Made by a program: the position numbers and the translations under genes | Shown: positions 14,086 to 22,800 of the stretch, piece after piece | Layout: each line of letters begins with the position of its first letter | Numbering within the stretch: position 1 is the stretch's first letter | DNA from: DATARH01 sp035604035 | Lineage (GTDB): Bacteria > Pseudomonadota > Alphaproteobacteria > ATCC43930 > CGMCC-115725 | Length of the DNA stretch: 26,354 nucleotides | Direction: 5' to 3' | Assembly (NCBI GenBank): GCA_035604035.1 | Contig: DATNJF010000288.1 | Coordinates: 1 to 26,354 of the forward strand | Notes under the pieces: model-generated | Seen by the model: only the letters and a program-made list of their open reading frames with translations | What the model was told of the DNA's origin: nothing | Database searches by the model: none

Positions 14086-15450
14086 ATGTTCGACACGCTT
14101 ACCACTCGACTGGGCGACATCTTCGACCGGCTGCGCCGCCGCGGCGCGCTGAGCGAGGATGATGTCGGCGCGGCGATGCGCGAGATCCGCGTCGCGCTGC
14201 TGGAGGCCGACGTCGCGCTGCCGGTGGTGCGCGACTTCATCGCCGCGGTTCGCGAGAAGGCGGTCGGACAGGACGTGATCCGCTCGGTCACACCGGGCCA
14301 GATGGTGATCAAGATCGTCCACGACCACTTGGTCCAGACGCTCGCCGGGGATGGCGGTGAGGGCAATCTCGATCTCAACGCCCCGGCGCCGGTCGGGATC
14401 ATGCTGGTCGGGCTGCAAGGCTCGGGCAAGACCACCACAGCGGCCAAGATCGCGCTGCGCCTCAAGACGCGCGAGCGCAAGAAAGTGCTGATGGCCTCGC
14501 TCGACGTGCAGCGGCCCGCGGCGCAGGAGCAATTGGCCCAGCTCGGCAAGCAGATCGGCGTCGAGACCTTGCCGATCGTCGCCGGCGAGCGGCCCGTGGC
14601 GATCACCCGCCGCGCGCTCGATGTAGCGCGCCGCGAGGGCTACGACGTCGTCATGCTCGACACCGCCGGCCGGCTCCACGTCAACGAGGAGCTGATGCTC
14701 GAGGTCGCGGCGGTGCGCGAGGCGGCCCAGCCGCACCAGACTATTTTGGTGGCGGACGCGATGACCGGCCAGGACGCGGTCAATGTCGCCAAGGAGTTCG
14801 GCGAGCGCGCCGGCGTCACCGGCATCGTGCTGACCCGCGTCGATGGCGACGCGCGCGGCGGCGCGGCGCTGTCGATGCGCGCGATCACCGGCAAGCCGAT
14901 CGTCTTCATGGGCACCGGCGAGAAAGTCGACGCGCTGGAGCCGTTCCACCCCGAACGCATCGCCGGCCGCATCCTCGGCATGGGCGACATCGTCAGCCTG
15001 GTCGAGAAGGCGGCGGAGACCGCCGACCAGGACGAAGCCGAAAAGCTCGCCCGCAAGCTCGAAAAGGGCAATTTCGACCTCGACGACCTCGCTGGTCAGC
15101 TGCGCCAGCTGCGCCGCATGGGCGGGATGTCGAGCATGCTCGGCATGCTGCCGGGGATCGGCAAGATCAAGCGCCAGATTGATGCGGCGAATATCGATGA
15201 GAGCGTCATCAAACGCCAGGAAGCGATCATCGGCTCGATGACCAAATCCGAGCGCAAGAACCCGAACTTGCTCAATGGCTCGCGCCGCCGCCGCATCGCC
15301 ACGGGCTCGGGGACGACGGTGCCGGAAGTCAACCGGCTGATGAAGCAATACCAGGACATGTCCGGGATGATGAAGCGGATGAAAAAGCTCGGGCAGAAGG
15401 GAATGATGCGCCACGGCATGTCGGCGCTGATGCCCGGTGGATTCAGATAG
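14086..15450 (+). CDS. ffh: signal recognition particle protein Ffh
   Basis: SRP54-type GTPase that binds signal sequences and 4.5S RNA and delivers ribosomes to FtsY. The 454 residues comprise the N domain (1-95), the G domain with P-loop GLQGSGKT (109-116), DTAGR (192-196) and a TRVDGDARGG guanine-specificity region, and the methionine-rich M domain with the RNA-binding segment GSRRRRIATGSGTTVPEV, ending in Met-rich sequence. ATG at 14086 gives the standard start MFDTLTTRLGDIF; a TTG at 14056 in the same frame is less likely. First gene of the ffh-rpsP-rimM-trmD-rplS-leuCDB series. Confidence 0.98.
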   Translation: MFDTLTTRLGDIFDRLRRRGALSEDDVGAAMREIRVALLEADVALPVVRDFIAAVREKAVGQDVIRSVTPGQMVIKIVHDHLVQTLAGDGGEGNLDLNAPAPVGIMLVGLQGSGKTTTAAKIALRLKTRERKKVLMASLDVQRPAAQEQLAQLGKQIGVETLPIVAGERPVAITRRALDVARREGYDVVMLDTAGRLHVNEELMLEVAAVREAAQPHQTILVADAMTGQDAVNVAKEFGERAGVTGIVLTRVDGDARGGAALSMRAITGKPIVFMGTGEKVDALEPFHPERIAGRILGMGDIVSLVEKAAETADQDEAEKLARKLEKGNFDLDDLAGQLRQLRRMGGMSSMLGMLPGIGKIKRQIDAANIDESVIKRQEAIIGSMTKSERKNPNLLNGSRRRRIATGSGTTVPEVNRLMKQYQDMSGMMKRMKKLGQKGMMRHGMSALMPGGFR

Positions 15451-15496
15451 TTCAACCTGTTACGGCGAGAGGCTAATACGAGATGAGAGGTTTTAC

Positions 15497-15859
15497 ATGG
15501 CATTGAAAATCCGCCTGGCGCGCGGCGGCGCGAAAAAGCGGCCGTTCTATAGCATCGTCATCGCCGATGCGCGCAGCCCACGCGACGGGCGCTTCATCGA
15601 GAAGGTCGGGACCTACAACCCGATGCTGGAGCGCGACCACGCCGACCGCATCACCCTGAAGGAAGAGCGGCTGAAGCATTGGCTCGGCGTCGGCGCGCAG
15701 CCGACCGAGCGGGTCGCCCGCTTTCTCGGCAATGCGGGGTTGATGGCCAAGCCGGCAGTCCGCGAGACGCCGCAGAAATCGGCGCCAAAGAAGAAGGCGC
15801 AGGAGCGCGCCGCCTCGGTCGCGGAAGCCGCCGGCGAAGCTGCGGGTAGCGCCGCTTAG
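15497..15859 (+). CDS. rpsP: 30S ribosomal protein S16
   Basis: Small-subunit ribosomal protein, 120 residues. The N-terminal 80 residues are classic S16: MALKIRLARGGAKKRPFYSI, then VADARSPRDGRFIEKVGTYNP and a LKEERLKHWLGVGAQPTERV stretch. The last 30 or so residues are a Lys/Ala-rich extension (APKKKAQERAASVAEAAGEA), common in alphaproteobacterial S16. ATG at 15497 has GAGAGG upstream; the frame is open further back but without family sequence. It is 46 bases after ffh and 17 bases before rimM. Confidence 0.98.
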   Translation: MALKIRLARGGAKKRPFYSIVIADARSPRDGRFIEKVGTYNPMLERDHADRITLKEERLKHWLGVGAQPTERVARFLGNAGLMAKPAVRETPQKSAPKKKAQERAASVAEAAGEAAGSAA

Positions 15860-15876
15860 GCGAACGGTAAGGTGCG

Positions 15877-16464
15877 ATGACGATCGAGGCTCACAATAAG
15901 GTAGCGGCGGGGAAATCCGGCGAGCCGCGCGTGTGCCTTGGCGTCGTCGGGGCGCCGCACGGGGTGCGTGGCGCGGTGCGGATCAAGAGCTTCACCGGCG
16001 AGCCGGCGGGGATCGCCGGCTACGGTGCACTCGAGGACGAGAGTGGCGCGCGGCAATTCACCTTGAAGGTGGTCGGCCCCGCCAAAGGCGACGGCATGGT
16101 AATCGCCACGCTGTCCGGTGTCAGCGACCGCGAGCGCGCCGAGGCTTTGCGCGGGCTCAGACTCTACGCGCCGCGCGCGGTGCTGCCCGCGACCGAGGAC
16201 GAAGACGAGTTCTACTACGCTGATCTCGTCGGCCTCGCTGCCGTGATGGAAGACGGCACGCGGCTTGGCACGGTGATCGCGGTGCACGATTTTGGCGCCG
16301 GCGACATGCTGGAGATCGAGCGCGACGCCGGCCAGCCGGTGCTGGTGCCGTTCACCCGCGCCGCGGTGCCGGTTGTCGATCTCGCCGAACGCCGCGTTGT
16401 TCTCGACCCGCCCGCCGGCCTCATCGACCCGCCGCGTCGGGCAAAAGCCCGAGAGCTCGCATGA
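15877..16464 (+). CDS. rimM: ribosome maturation factor RimM
   Basis: Binds S19 and helps mature the 30S head; 195 residues. The N-terminal barrel contains CLGVVGAPHGVRGAVRIKSF and the middle DRERAEALRGLRLYAPR. The PRC-barrel domain begins FYYADLVGLAAV and includes GDMLEIER and VLVPFTRAAVPVVDL. Length is normal. ATG at 15877 follows GGTAAGGTGCG. The stop overlaps the trmD start as ATGA, indicating translational coupling. Confidence 0.97.
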   Translation: MTIEAHNKVAAGKSGEPRVCLGVVGAPHGVRGAVRIKSFTGEPAGIAGYGALEDESGARQFTLKVVGPAKGDGMVIATLSGVSDRERAEALRGLRLYAPRAVLPATEDEDEFYYADLVGLAAVMEDGTRLGTVIAVHDFGAGDMLEIERDAGQPVLVPFTRAAVPVVDLAERRVVLDPPAGLIDPPRRAKARELA

Positions 16465-17186
16465 CCTGGCAGGCGACCGTTCTTACGATCTTCCCGGAGA
16501 TGCTGCCGGGCCCGCTCGCGCATTCGCTCGCTGGAAAGGCGTTGGGCGCCGGCCTGTGGCAGTTTATTGCTATCGATATCCGCGATTTCGCCACCGACAA
16601 ACACCGCTCGGTCGACGACGCGCCGTTCGGCGGCGGGCCGGGCATGGTGCTGCGCGCCGATGTGCTCGACCGCGCCATTGCCGGCGCCGGTGGGGTCGGC
16701 CCGCTGATCAATCTGTCGCCGCGCGGCAAGCGGCTCGACCAGGCGCGGGTGCGCGAGCTGGCGGCCGGCCCCGGCGTGCGCCTCATTTGCAGCCGCTTCG
16801 AAGGGGTCGACGAGCGCGTGCTCGACGCCCATGAGGTCGAGGAAGTCAGCCTCGGCGATTTCGTGCTATCGGGCGGCGAGCCGGCAGCAATCGCGCTGAT
16901 CGACGCCTGCGTGCGGCTCCTGCCCGGCGTGGTCGGCGATGCCGAGGCTCTTGCGGAAGAGAGCTTTGCCGAGGGGCTGCTCGAATACCCGCACTATACG
17001 CGGCCGCAGGTTTGGGAAGGCCGCACTGTGCCCGACACGCTGGTGTCGGGCGATCATCAGCGGGTCCGCGCCTGGCGCCGGGCCCAGGCGGAGCTGCTGA
17101 CCAAGCAGCGCCGCCCGGATTTGTGGGAACGCTATTGTGCCGCGGAGCCGGAGACGACCGGCAGCGGTGGGGAGATCAGACGATGA
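16461..17186 (+). CDS. trmD: tRNA (guanine37-N1)-methyltransferase TrmD
   Basis: SAM-dependent SPOUT enzyme making m1G37, which prevents +1 frameshifting; acts as a dimer. The 241 residues include DDAPFGGGPGM (52-62), RFEGVDERV (112-120) and the trefoil-knot SAM loop GDFVLSGGE (132-140). In the linker, EESFAEGLLEYPHYTRP corresponds to E. coli EDSFAEGLL, where Asp169 is the general base. The aligned residue is Glu167 here, a conservative change that I believe occurs in other alphaproteobacteria. Starts within the rimM stop (ATGA) and ends within the rplS start (ATGA). Confidence 0.97.
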   Translation: MTWQATVLTIFPEMLPGPLAHSLAGKALGAGLWQFIAIDIRDFATDKHRSVDDAPFGGGPGMVLRADVLDRAIAGAGGVGPLINLSPRGKRLDQARVRELAAGPGVRLICSRFEGVDERVLDAHEVEEVSLGDFVLSGGEPAAIALIDACVRLLPGVVGDAEALAEESFAEGLLEYPHYTRPQVWEGRTVPDTLVSGDHQRVRAWRRAQAELLTKQRRPDLWERYCAAEPETTGSGGEIRR

Positions 17187-17581
17187 ATCTGTTGCAGACC
17201 CTGGAAGCCGAGCAGCTGGCAAAGCTCGCCGCAGCCCGTCCCATCCCCCGCTTCGATCCCGGCGACACCGTGCGCGTCAGCGTCAAGGTCGTCGAAGGCG
17301 AGCGCGAGCGCATTCAGGCTTTCGAGGGCGTGTGCATCGGCCGCAAGAATGCCGGGATCAACTCGAACTTCACCTTGCGCAAGATTTCCTACGGCGAGGG
17401 GGTGGAGCGCATCTTCCCGCTCTATTCGCCGCGCATCACTGCGATCGAGGTGGTGCGGCGCGGCGCCGTCCGCCGCGCCAAGCTCTATTACCTGCGCGGC
17501 CGTACCGGCCGGTCAGCGCGCATCGCCGAGCGCTCGCGCGACCAGCTGCAGCGCGAGGCCGAAGCCGAGGCGAAGTCCTGA
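17183..17581 (+). CDS. rplS: 50S ribosomal protein L19
   Basis: Large-subunit protein at the subunit interface, 132 residues. Hallmarks are FDPGDTVRVSVKVVEGERER, QAFEGVCIGRKNAGINSNFT and the SYGEGVERIFPLYSPRI stretch, followed by RRGAVRRAKLYYLRGRTGR. The C-terminal tail is short and Glu/Ala-rich. ATG at 17183 overlaps the trmD stop by 4 bases. leuC follows after 19 bases, so ribosomal and leucine genes probably share a transcript. Confidence 0.98.
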   Translation: MNLLQTLEAEQLAKLAAARPIPRFDPGDTVRVSVKVVEGERERIQAFEGVCIGRKNAGINSNFTLRKISYGEGVERIFPLYSPRITAIEVVRRGAVRRAKLYYLRGRTGRSARIAERSRDQLQREAEAEAKS

Positions 17582-17600
17582 TTTCCCGGGAGTAGTACCG

Positions 17601-19016
17601 ATGCCGCAACCCAAGACGCTGTTCGATAAGATCTGGGACGCCCATGTCATCGCCCCGCAGGGCGAGGGCACGTACCTCATCTATATCGACCTGCATTTGA
17701 TCCACGAGGTGACGACGCCGCAGGCCTTCGAGGGACTGAAGCTCGCCGGGCGCAAGGTGCGCCGTCCCGACAAGACGATGGCGGTCGCCGACCACAACAT
17801 TCCGACCACCAACCGCAGCGCCGGCGTCAACGGCATCATTGAGCCCGACTCGAAAATCCAGGTCGAACTGCTGGAGAAGAACGTCAAGGAATTCGGCGTT
17901 CCGTATTTCCCGATCACCAGCCTCGACCAGGGCATCGTCCACGTCATTGGCCCGGAGCAGGGCCTGTCGCAGCCGGGCATGACCATCGTCTGCGGCGACA
18001 GCCACACCGCGACGCATGGCGCAATGGGCGCGCTCGCCTTCGGCATCGGTACCTCGGAGGTCGAGCATGTGCTCGCCACCCAAACGCTGATCCAAGCCCC
18101 GGCCCAAAACATGCTGATCGACGTCAACGGCGCGCTCGGTGCCGGCGTCAGCCCCAAGGACGTGATCCTCGCGATCATCGCCAAGATTGGCACCGCCGGC
18201 GGCACCGGCCATGTTTTTGAATATGCGGGCAGTACCTTTCGAGATATGTCGATGGAAGGACGCATGACGGTCTGCAACATGTCGATCGAGGCCGGCGCCC
18301 GCGCCGGTCTGGTCGCGCCCGACGAGAAGACCGTCGCCTACGTCAAAGGCCGCCCGTTCGCGCCCAAGGGCGCCGCCTGGGAGCAGGCGGAGGCCTATTG
18401 GCGCACCCTCCCCTCCGACCCCGGGTCCAAGTTCGACAAAGAGGCGCATCTCGCCGCCGCCGACATCGCGCCGCACGTCACCTGGGGCACCAACCCCGAG
18501 CAGGCGGCGCCGGTCACCGGTCGCGTCCCCGACCCGGCGCAGATCGACGATCCGTTGAAGCGGGCCGCCGTCGAGCGGGCGCTGCAATACATGCAGCTTG
18601 CGCCCAACACGCTCCTCACCGACGTGCCGGTGCAGCGTGTCTTTATCGGCTCGTGCACCAACAGCCGGATCGAGGATTTACGCGCCGCCGCCGCGATCGC
18701 CAAGGGCCGCAAGGTCGCCGATGGCGTCACCGCGCTGGTTGTGCCGGGCTCCGGTCACGTCAAGCACCAGGCCGAGGAGGAAGGGCTCGATCGCATCTTT
18801 GTCGAGGCCGGGTTCCAGTGGCGCGACGCCGGCTGCTCGATGTGCATGTCGATGAACGACGACAAGGCGATGAACGGCGAGCGCGTCGCCACCACCTCAA
18901 ACCGCAATTTCGAAGGCCGCCAAGGCAAGAACGCCAAGTCGCATCTGATGGGCCCGGCGATGGCCGCCGCCGCCGCGATCACCGGCCATCTCAGCGACGT
19001 GCGGCAGATGGGTTGA
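17601..19016 (+). CDS. leuC: 3-isopropylmalate dehydratase large subunit
   Basis: With LeuD, isomerises 2-isopropylmalate to 3-isopropylmalate in leucine synthesis. The 471-residue aconitase-type subunit has the substrate/cluster segment CGDSHTATHGAMG (131-143) and the three [4Fe-4S] ligands Cys352 (GSCTNSR), Cys412 and Cys415 (GCSMCMSMN). All are present and length is normal. ATG at 17601 follows CGGGAG; an upstream open frame is rplS in another frame. leuD begins 12 bases downstream. Confidence 0.98.
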   Translation: MPQPKTLFDKIWDAHVIAPQGEGTYLIYIDLHLIHEVTTPQAFEGLKLAGRKVRRPDKTMAVADHNIPTTNRSAGVNGIIEPDSKIQVELLEKNVKEFGVPYFPITSLDQGIVHVIGPEQGLSQPGMTIVCGDSHTATHGAMGALAFGIGTSEVEHVLATQTLIQAPAQNMLIDVNGALGAGVSPKDVILAIIAKIGTAGGTGHVFEYAGSTFRDMSMEGRMTVCNMSIEAGARAGLVAPDEKTVAYVKGRPFAPKGAAWEQAEAYWRTLPSDPGSKFDKEAHLAAADIAPHVTWGTNPEQAAPVTGRVPDPAQIDDPLKRAAVERALQYMQLAPNTLLTDVPVQRVFIGSCTNSRIEDLRAAAAIAKGRKVADGVTALVVPGSGHVKHQAEEEGLDRIFVEAGFQWRDAGCSMCMSMNDDKAMNGERVATTSNRNFEGRQGKNAKSHLMGPAMAAAAAITGHLSDVRQMG

Positions 19017-19028
19017 GAGGAAACTCTG

Positions 19029-19658
19029 ATGGATAAATTCACCACCCTGAGCGGCGTCGCCGCGCCGCTGCCCATTCACAACCTCGACACCGACAAGATC
19101 TTTCCGGCGATCTACTTGAAGACGATCAAGCGCACCGGCCTGGCGCAATTTCTGTTCCAGGAAATCCGCTTCCGGCCCGACGGCTCGGAGAACCCGGATT
19201 TCGTGCTCAACCAGGCGCCGTACCGCAAGGCGCAGATACTGATCGGCGCCGAGAATTTCGGTTGCGGGTCAAGCCGCGAGCACGCGCCCTGGGCGCTGCT
19301 CGACTACGGCATCCGTTGTGTGATCGCGCCGAGCTTCGCCGACATTTTCTATAACAACTGCTTTAAGAACGGCATCCTGCCGATCAAGGTGCCGAAGGAA
19401 ATCGCCGACGAGCTGATGGAAGACGCCAAGAAGGGTGCCAACGCGGTGATGACGATCGATCTCGAGGCGCAGACCATCTCGCGGCCGGACGGCGAGAAGG
19501 TGCATTTCGAAGTGGACGCCTTCCGCAAGCATTGCCTGCTGAACGGGCTCGACGATATCGGCCTCACCGAGCAGAAGGAGACCGACATCGGCGCCTACGA
19601 ACAGAAGGCGCAGATGCAGCGCCCGTGGCAGTTCGGCATGACCCAGAAAGGGGCCTAA
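19029..19658 (+). CDS. leuD: 3-isopropylmalate dehydratase small subunit
   Basis: Swivel-domain partner of LeuC, 209 residues. Diagnostic segments are PLPIHNLDTDKIFPAIYLK near the N-terminus, IGAENFGCGSSREHAPWALL in the substrate-binding loop, and FADIFYNNCFKNGILPIK. ATG at 19029 has GAGGAAA upstream. It is followed by leuB after only 3 bases. Confidence 0.98.
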   Translation: MDKFTTLSGVAAPLPIHNLDTDKIFPAIYLKTIKRTGLAQFLFQEIRFRPDGSENPDFVLNQAPYRKAQILIGAENFGCGSSREHAPWALLDYGIRCVIAPSFADIFYNNCFKNGILPIKVPKEIADELMEDAKKGANAVMTIDLEAQTISRPDGEKVHFEVDAFRKHCLLNGLDDIGLTEQKETDIGAYEQKAQMQRPWQFGMTQKGA

Positions 19659-19661
19659 GGC

Positions 19662-20780
19662 GTGGTTCAGAGCGGACCTTCCAACCGCAAAGTCCTGGTG
19701 CTGCCGGGCGACGGCATCGGTCCCGAAATCATGCGCGAGGTCATGCGCGTGATGGAGTTTTTCGACCGCCGGCGCATCGCCAGCTTCGAAGTCAGCGAGG
19801 GGCTGGTAGGCGGCTCGGCTTACGACGCCGACGGGGTGCCGCTGACCGACGCGACCCTGGCCCGGGCGCAGGCCGCCGACGCCGTGCTGTTCGGCTCGGT
19901 CGGCGGGCCGAAATGGGAGAAGCTGCCGTTCGAGCTGCAGCCCGAGCGCGGCCTCCTCAAGCTGCGCAAGGAGATGGACCTTTTCGCCAATCTGCGCCCG
20001 GCGCAGGTGTTCGAGGCCTTGGCCGACGCGTCGAGCCTCAAGCGCGAGCTGGTCGCCGGCCTCGATCTCCTCATCGTGCGCGAGCTGACCGGCGGCATCT
20101 ATTTCGGCGACCCGCGCGGCATCGAGACGCTGCCCGACGGCACCCGCCGCGGCATCAACACCGAGGTCTACACCGAGGCCGAGATCGAGCGTGTCACCCG
20201 CGCCGCCTTCGAGCTGGCGCGCAAGCGGCAGAAACGGCTCTGCGAGGTCGACAAGGCCAATGTCATGGAGTCGGGCATCCTGTGGCGCGAGGTCGCCAAC
20301 CGCATCAAACCCGACTACCCCGATGTCGAGCTCTCCTTCATGTACGCCGACAATTGCGCGATGCAGCTGGTGCGCGCGCCGAAACAGTTCGACGTCATCG
20401 TCACCAGCAACCTGTTCGGCGACATCCTTTCGGACTGCGCGGCAATGCTGACCGGCTCATTGGGAATGCTGCCGTCGGCCTCATTGGGGGCGGCCGACGC
20501 CACGGGGCGGCGCAAGGCGCTCTACGAGCCGGTGCACGGCAGCGCCCCCGACATCGCCGGCCAAGGCGTCGCTAACCCGCTCGCCTCGATCCTCTCCTTC
20601 GCGATGATGCTGCGCTATTCGTTCGACCTCGGCGACGAGGCCGATCTGGTCGAGGCATCCGTGCGCAACGCGCTCGGCTCCGGCGTGCGCACCGGCGACA
20701 TCGCCCGCGCCGGCCAGACCCGCGTCTCGACCCGCTCGATGGGCGACGCGGTGCTGCACGAACTCGACAAGGCGGTTTAG
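19662..20780 (+). CDS. leuB: 3-isopropylmalate dehydrogenase
   Basis: NAD-dependent oxidative decarboxylase giving 2-oxoisocaproate, the third step of the leucine pathway; 372 residues, cytoplasmic dimer. Family motifs include VLVLPGDGIGPEI, LFGSVGGPKWEKLP, RELTGGIYFGDPRG (catalytic Tyr), VDKANVMESGILWREV (catalytic Lys), NLFGDILSDCAAML (metal Asp residues) and EPVHGSAPDIAGQGVANP (NAD loop). It starts with GTG at 19662, preceded by AAAGGGG. Ends by a 4-base overlap with the convergent prpE. No asd follows, although leuB is often succeeded by asd in related genomes. Confidence 0.98.
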   Translation: MVQSGPSNRKVLVLPGDGIGPEIMREVMRVMEFFDRRRIASFEVSEGLVGGSAYDADGVPLTDATLARAQAADAVLFGSVGGPKWEKLPFELQPERGLLKLRKEMDLFANLRPAQVFEALADASSLKRELVAGLDLLIVRELTGGIYFGDPRGIETLPDGTRRGINTEVYTEAEIERVTRAAFELARKRQKRLCEVDKANVMESGILWREVANRIKPDYPDVELSFMYADNCAMQLVRAPKQFDVIVTSNLFGDILSDCAAMLTGSLGMLPSASLGAADATGRRKALYEPVHGSAPDIAGQGVANPLASILSFAMMLRYSFDLGDEADLVEASVRNALGSGVRTGDIARAGQTRVSTRSMGDAVLHELDKAV

Positions 20781-22687
20781 CCGCGGGTCTTCGCGTAACC
20801 CGCTCGCTTCAAGCTCTCCGCAATCTCGCCGAGGATGGCCGGGTCGTCGATCGTCGCCGACATGCGGTAGTCCTCGCCGTCTGCGATGGCGCGCATCGTG
20901 CCGCGCAGGATTTTCCCCGAGCGGGTCTTCGGCAGGCGCTCGACCACCAGCGCCGCCTTGAAACTGGCGATCGGACCGATCTTCTCGCGTACCAGCGCTA
21001 CTGCCTCGGCCTCGATCTCCTCAGGTGCCCGCGCAACCCCTGATTTGAGCACGAGCAGCCCCAGCGGCACCTGGCCCTTGAGCGCATCGGCGACCCCCAT
21101 CACCGCGCATTCGGCGACATCGGGATGCGCCGCCAGCACCTCCTCCATCTCGCCGGTCGAAAGGCGGTGCGCCGCGACATTGATGATGTCGTCGGTGCGG
21201 GTCATCACCTGGATGTAGCCGTCGGCGTCGATGAACCCGGCGTCGCCGGTCTGGTAATAGCCGGGATACGTGGCGAGATAGGATTGCACGAAGCGATCGT
21301 CGGCCTGCCACAGGGTTGGCAGCGCGCCCGGCGGCAGCGGCAGCTTGATCGAGATCGCGCCGATCTCGCCCGGCCTGACTTCTCGCGCCTCACCGACCGC
21401 GTCCGCCTCGAGAACGCGCACGTCCCAGCCCGGCACCGCGCGGGTGCACGAGCCGTGCTTGACCGGCAGTTGCTCGATCCCCAGGCAATTGGCGCCGATC
21501 GGCCAGCCGGTCTCGGTCTGCCACCAATGGTCGATGACCGGCACTTTGAGCATCTGTTCGGCCCAGGCCACGGTCGGCGGGTCGGCCCGCTCGCCGGCGA
21601 GGAACAGCACGCGGAAGTTTGACAGGTCGTGGGTGCGGATCAGCGCGCCGTCGGGGTCTTCGCGCTTGATCGCGCGGAACGCGGTCGGCGCGGTGAAAAA
21701 CACGCGCACCTTGTGCTCTTCGATGACCCGCCAGAACGCGCCGGCGTCGGGGGTGCCGACCGGCTTGCCCTCGTAGAGCACCGAGGTGCAGCCATGGATC
21801 AGCGGCGCATAGACGATATACGAGTGACCGACGACCCAGCCGACATCGCTCGCGGTCCAGAACACCTCGTCGGGTTTTACGCCATAGATGTTGCGCATCG
21901 ACCAGGCGAGCGCGACCGCGTAGCCACCATTGTCGCGCACTACCCCTTTTGGGATGCCGGTCGTGCCCGAGGTGTAGAGGATGTAGAGCGGGTCAGTCGC
22001 CAGCACCGGCACGCAATCGACGGGATGCGCCGCAGCTTCCAACTCGTCCCAATCCTCGTCGCGGCTGGGGATCATCTCGGCTTTGCACATCGGCCGCTGC
22101 AGCACGACGCAGCTTGCGGGCTTGAACTTAGCCTCCTCGATCCCAGCATCGAGCAGCGGCTTGTAGGGGATGACCCGGTTGACCTCGACCCCACACGAGG
22201 CCGAGACGATGACCCGCGGCTTGGCGTCGTCGATGCGGGTCGCCAGCTCGTGCGCCGCGAACCCGCCGAACACCACCGAATGGACCGCGCCAATCCGCGC
22301 GCAGGCGAGCATCGCGATCGCCGCCTCCGGCACCATTGGCATGTAGATCAGCACCCGATCGCCCTTGACGACGCCGAGCCCCGCCAGCGCGCCGGCGAAG
22401 CGCGCCACCCGGTCGCGCAGCTGGCGATAGGTGAACGAGGCGAACGTATCGGTCACCGGGCTGTCGTAGATGATCGCCACCCGCTCGCCCCTGCCGGCGG
22501 CAACGTGGCGGTCGAGCGCGTTCCAGCAGGTGTTGAGCCGCGCCCCCGTGAACCAGCGGTAAAACGGCGGCCGGCTATCGTCGAACACTCGGTCCCAGCG
22601 CTTCTCCCAATCGATCGCCTCGGCGGCCTCGGCCCAGAACTCCTCTGGATGGTCGAGCGAACGGCGATACATCTCGGCGATGCCCAT
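20777..22687 (-). CDS. prpE: propionyl-CoA synthetase (acetyl-CoA synthetase-like)
   Basis: ATP-dependent acyl-CoA ligase forming propionyl-CoA (and probably acetyl-CoA) through an acyl-adenylate. The 636 residues include the N-terminal FWAEAAEAIDWEKRWDRVFD and FYRWFTGARLNTCWNALDRH typical of PrpE. AMP-binding motif: YTSGTTGIPKG (238-248). Later come HWWQTETGWPI, YYQTGDAGFIDADGYI and the C-terminal catalytic Lys motif LPKTRSGKILRGTMR. ATG at 22687 is chosen for its strong GGGAGGT ribosome site and family N-terminus; the frame is open to 23230 but without family sequence. PrpE is favoured over Acs on N-terminal sequence; substrate preference needs assay. Confidence 0.92.
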   Translation of the reverse strand: MGIAEMYRRSLDHPEEFWAEAAEAIDWEKRWDRVFDDSRPPFYRWFTGARLNTCWNALDRHVAAGRGERVAIIYDSPVTDTFASFTYRQLRDRVARFAGALAGLGVVKGDRVLIYMPMVPEAAIAMLACARIGAVHSVVFGGFAAHELATRIDDAKPRVIVSASCGVEVNRVIPYKPLLDAGIEEAKFKPASCVVLQRPMCKAEMIPSRDEDWDELEAAAHPVDCVPVLATDPLYILYTSGTTGIPKGVVRDNGGYAVALAWSMRNIYGVKPDEVFWTASDVGWVVGHSYIVYAPLIHGCTSVLYEGKPVGTPDAGAFWRVIEEHKVRVFFTAPTAFRAIKREDPDGALIRTHDLSNFRVLFLAGERADPPTVAWAEQMLKVPVIDHWWQTETGWPIGANCLGIEQLPVKHGSCTRAVPGWDVRVLEADAVGEAREVRPGEIGAISIKLPLPPGALPTLWQADDRFVQSYLATYPGYYQTGDAGFIDADGYIQVMTRTDDIINVAAHRLSTGEMEEVLAAHPDVAECAVMGVADALKGQVPLGLLVLKSGVARAPEEIEAEAVALVREKIGPIASFKAALVVERLPKTRSGKILRGTMRAIADGEDYRMSATIDDPAILGEIAESLKRAGYAKTRG

Positions 22688-22800
22688 GGCCGACCTCCCT
22701 GCTAGTGGGAAATTCTCTGCCTCCGGAAACGCCTTGCCAAGCGGCTCGACACCCCGCGCCCTGCGGAGGAAAATGCCGTGCGAACCTTGGGGAGGGTGAC

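Noticed and set aside
13900..15414. A 504-codon open frame antisense to ffh
   Set aside because: ffh is unmistakable on the plus strand. Long antisense frames are expected in GC-rich coding DNA, and the translation is Arg/Asp/His-rich with no domain.
17436..18587. A 383-codon open frame antisense to rplS/leuC
   Set aside because: It is a shadow of two conserved genes, with low-complexity translation and no motif.
21629..22705. A 358-codon open frame antisense to prpE
   Set aside because: Shadow of the acyl-CoA ligase; no family features or ribosome site.
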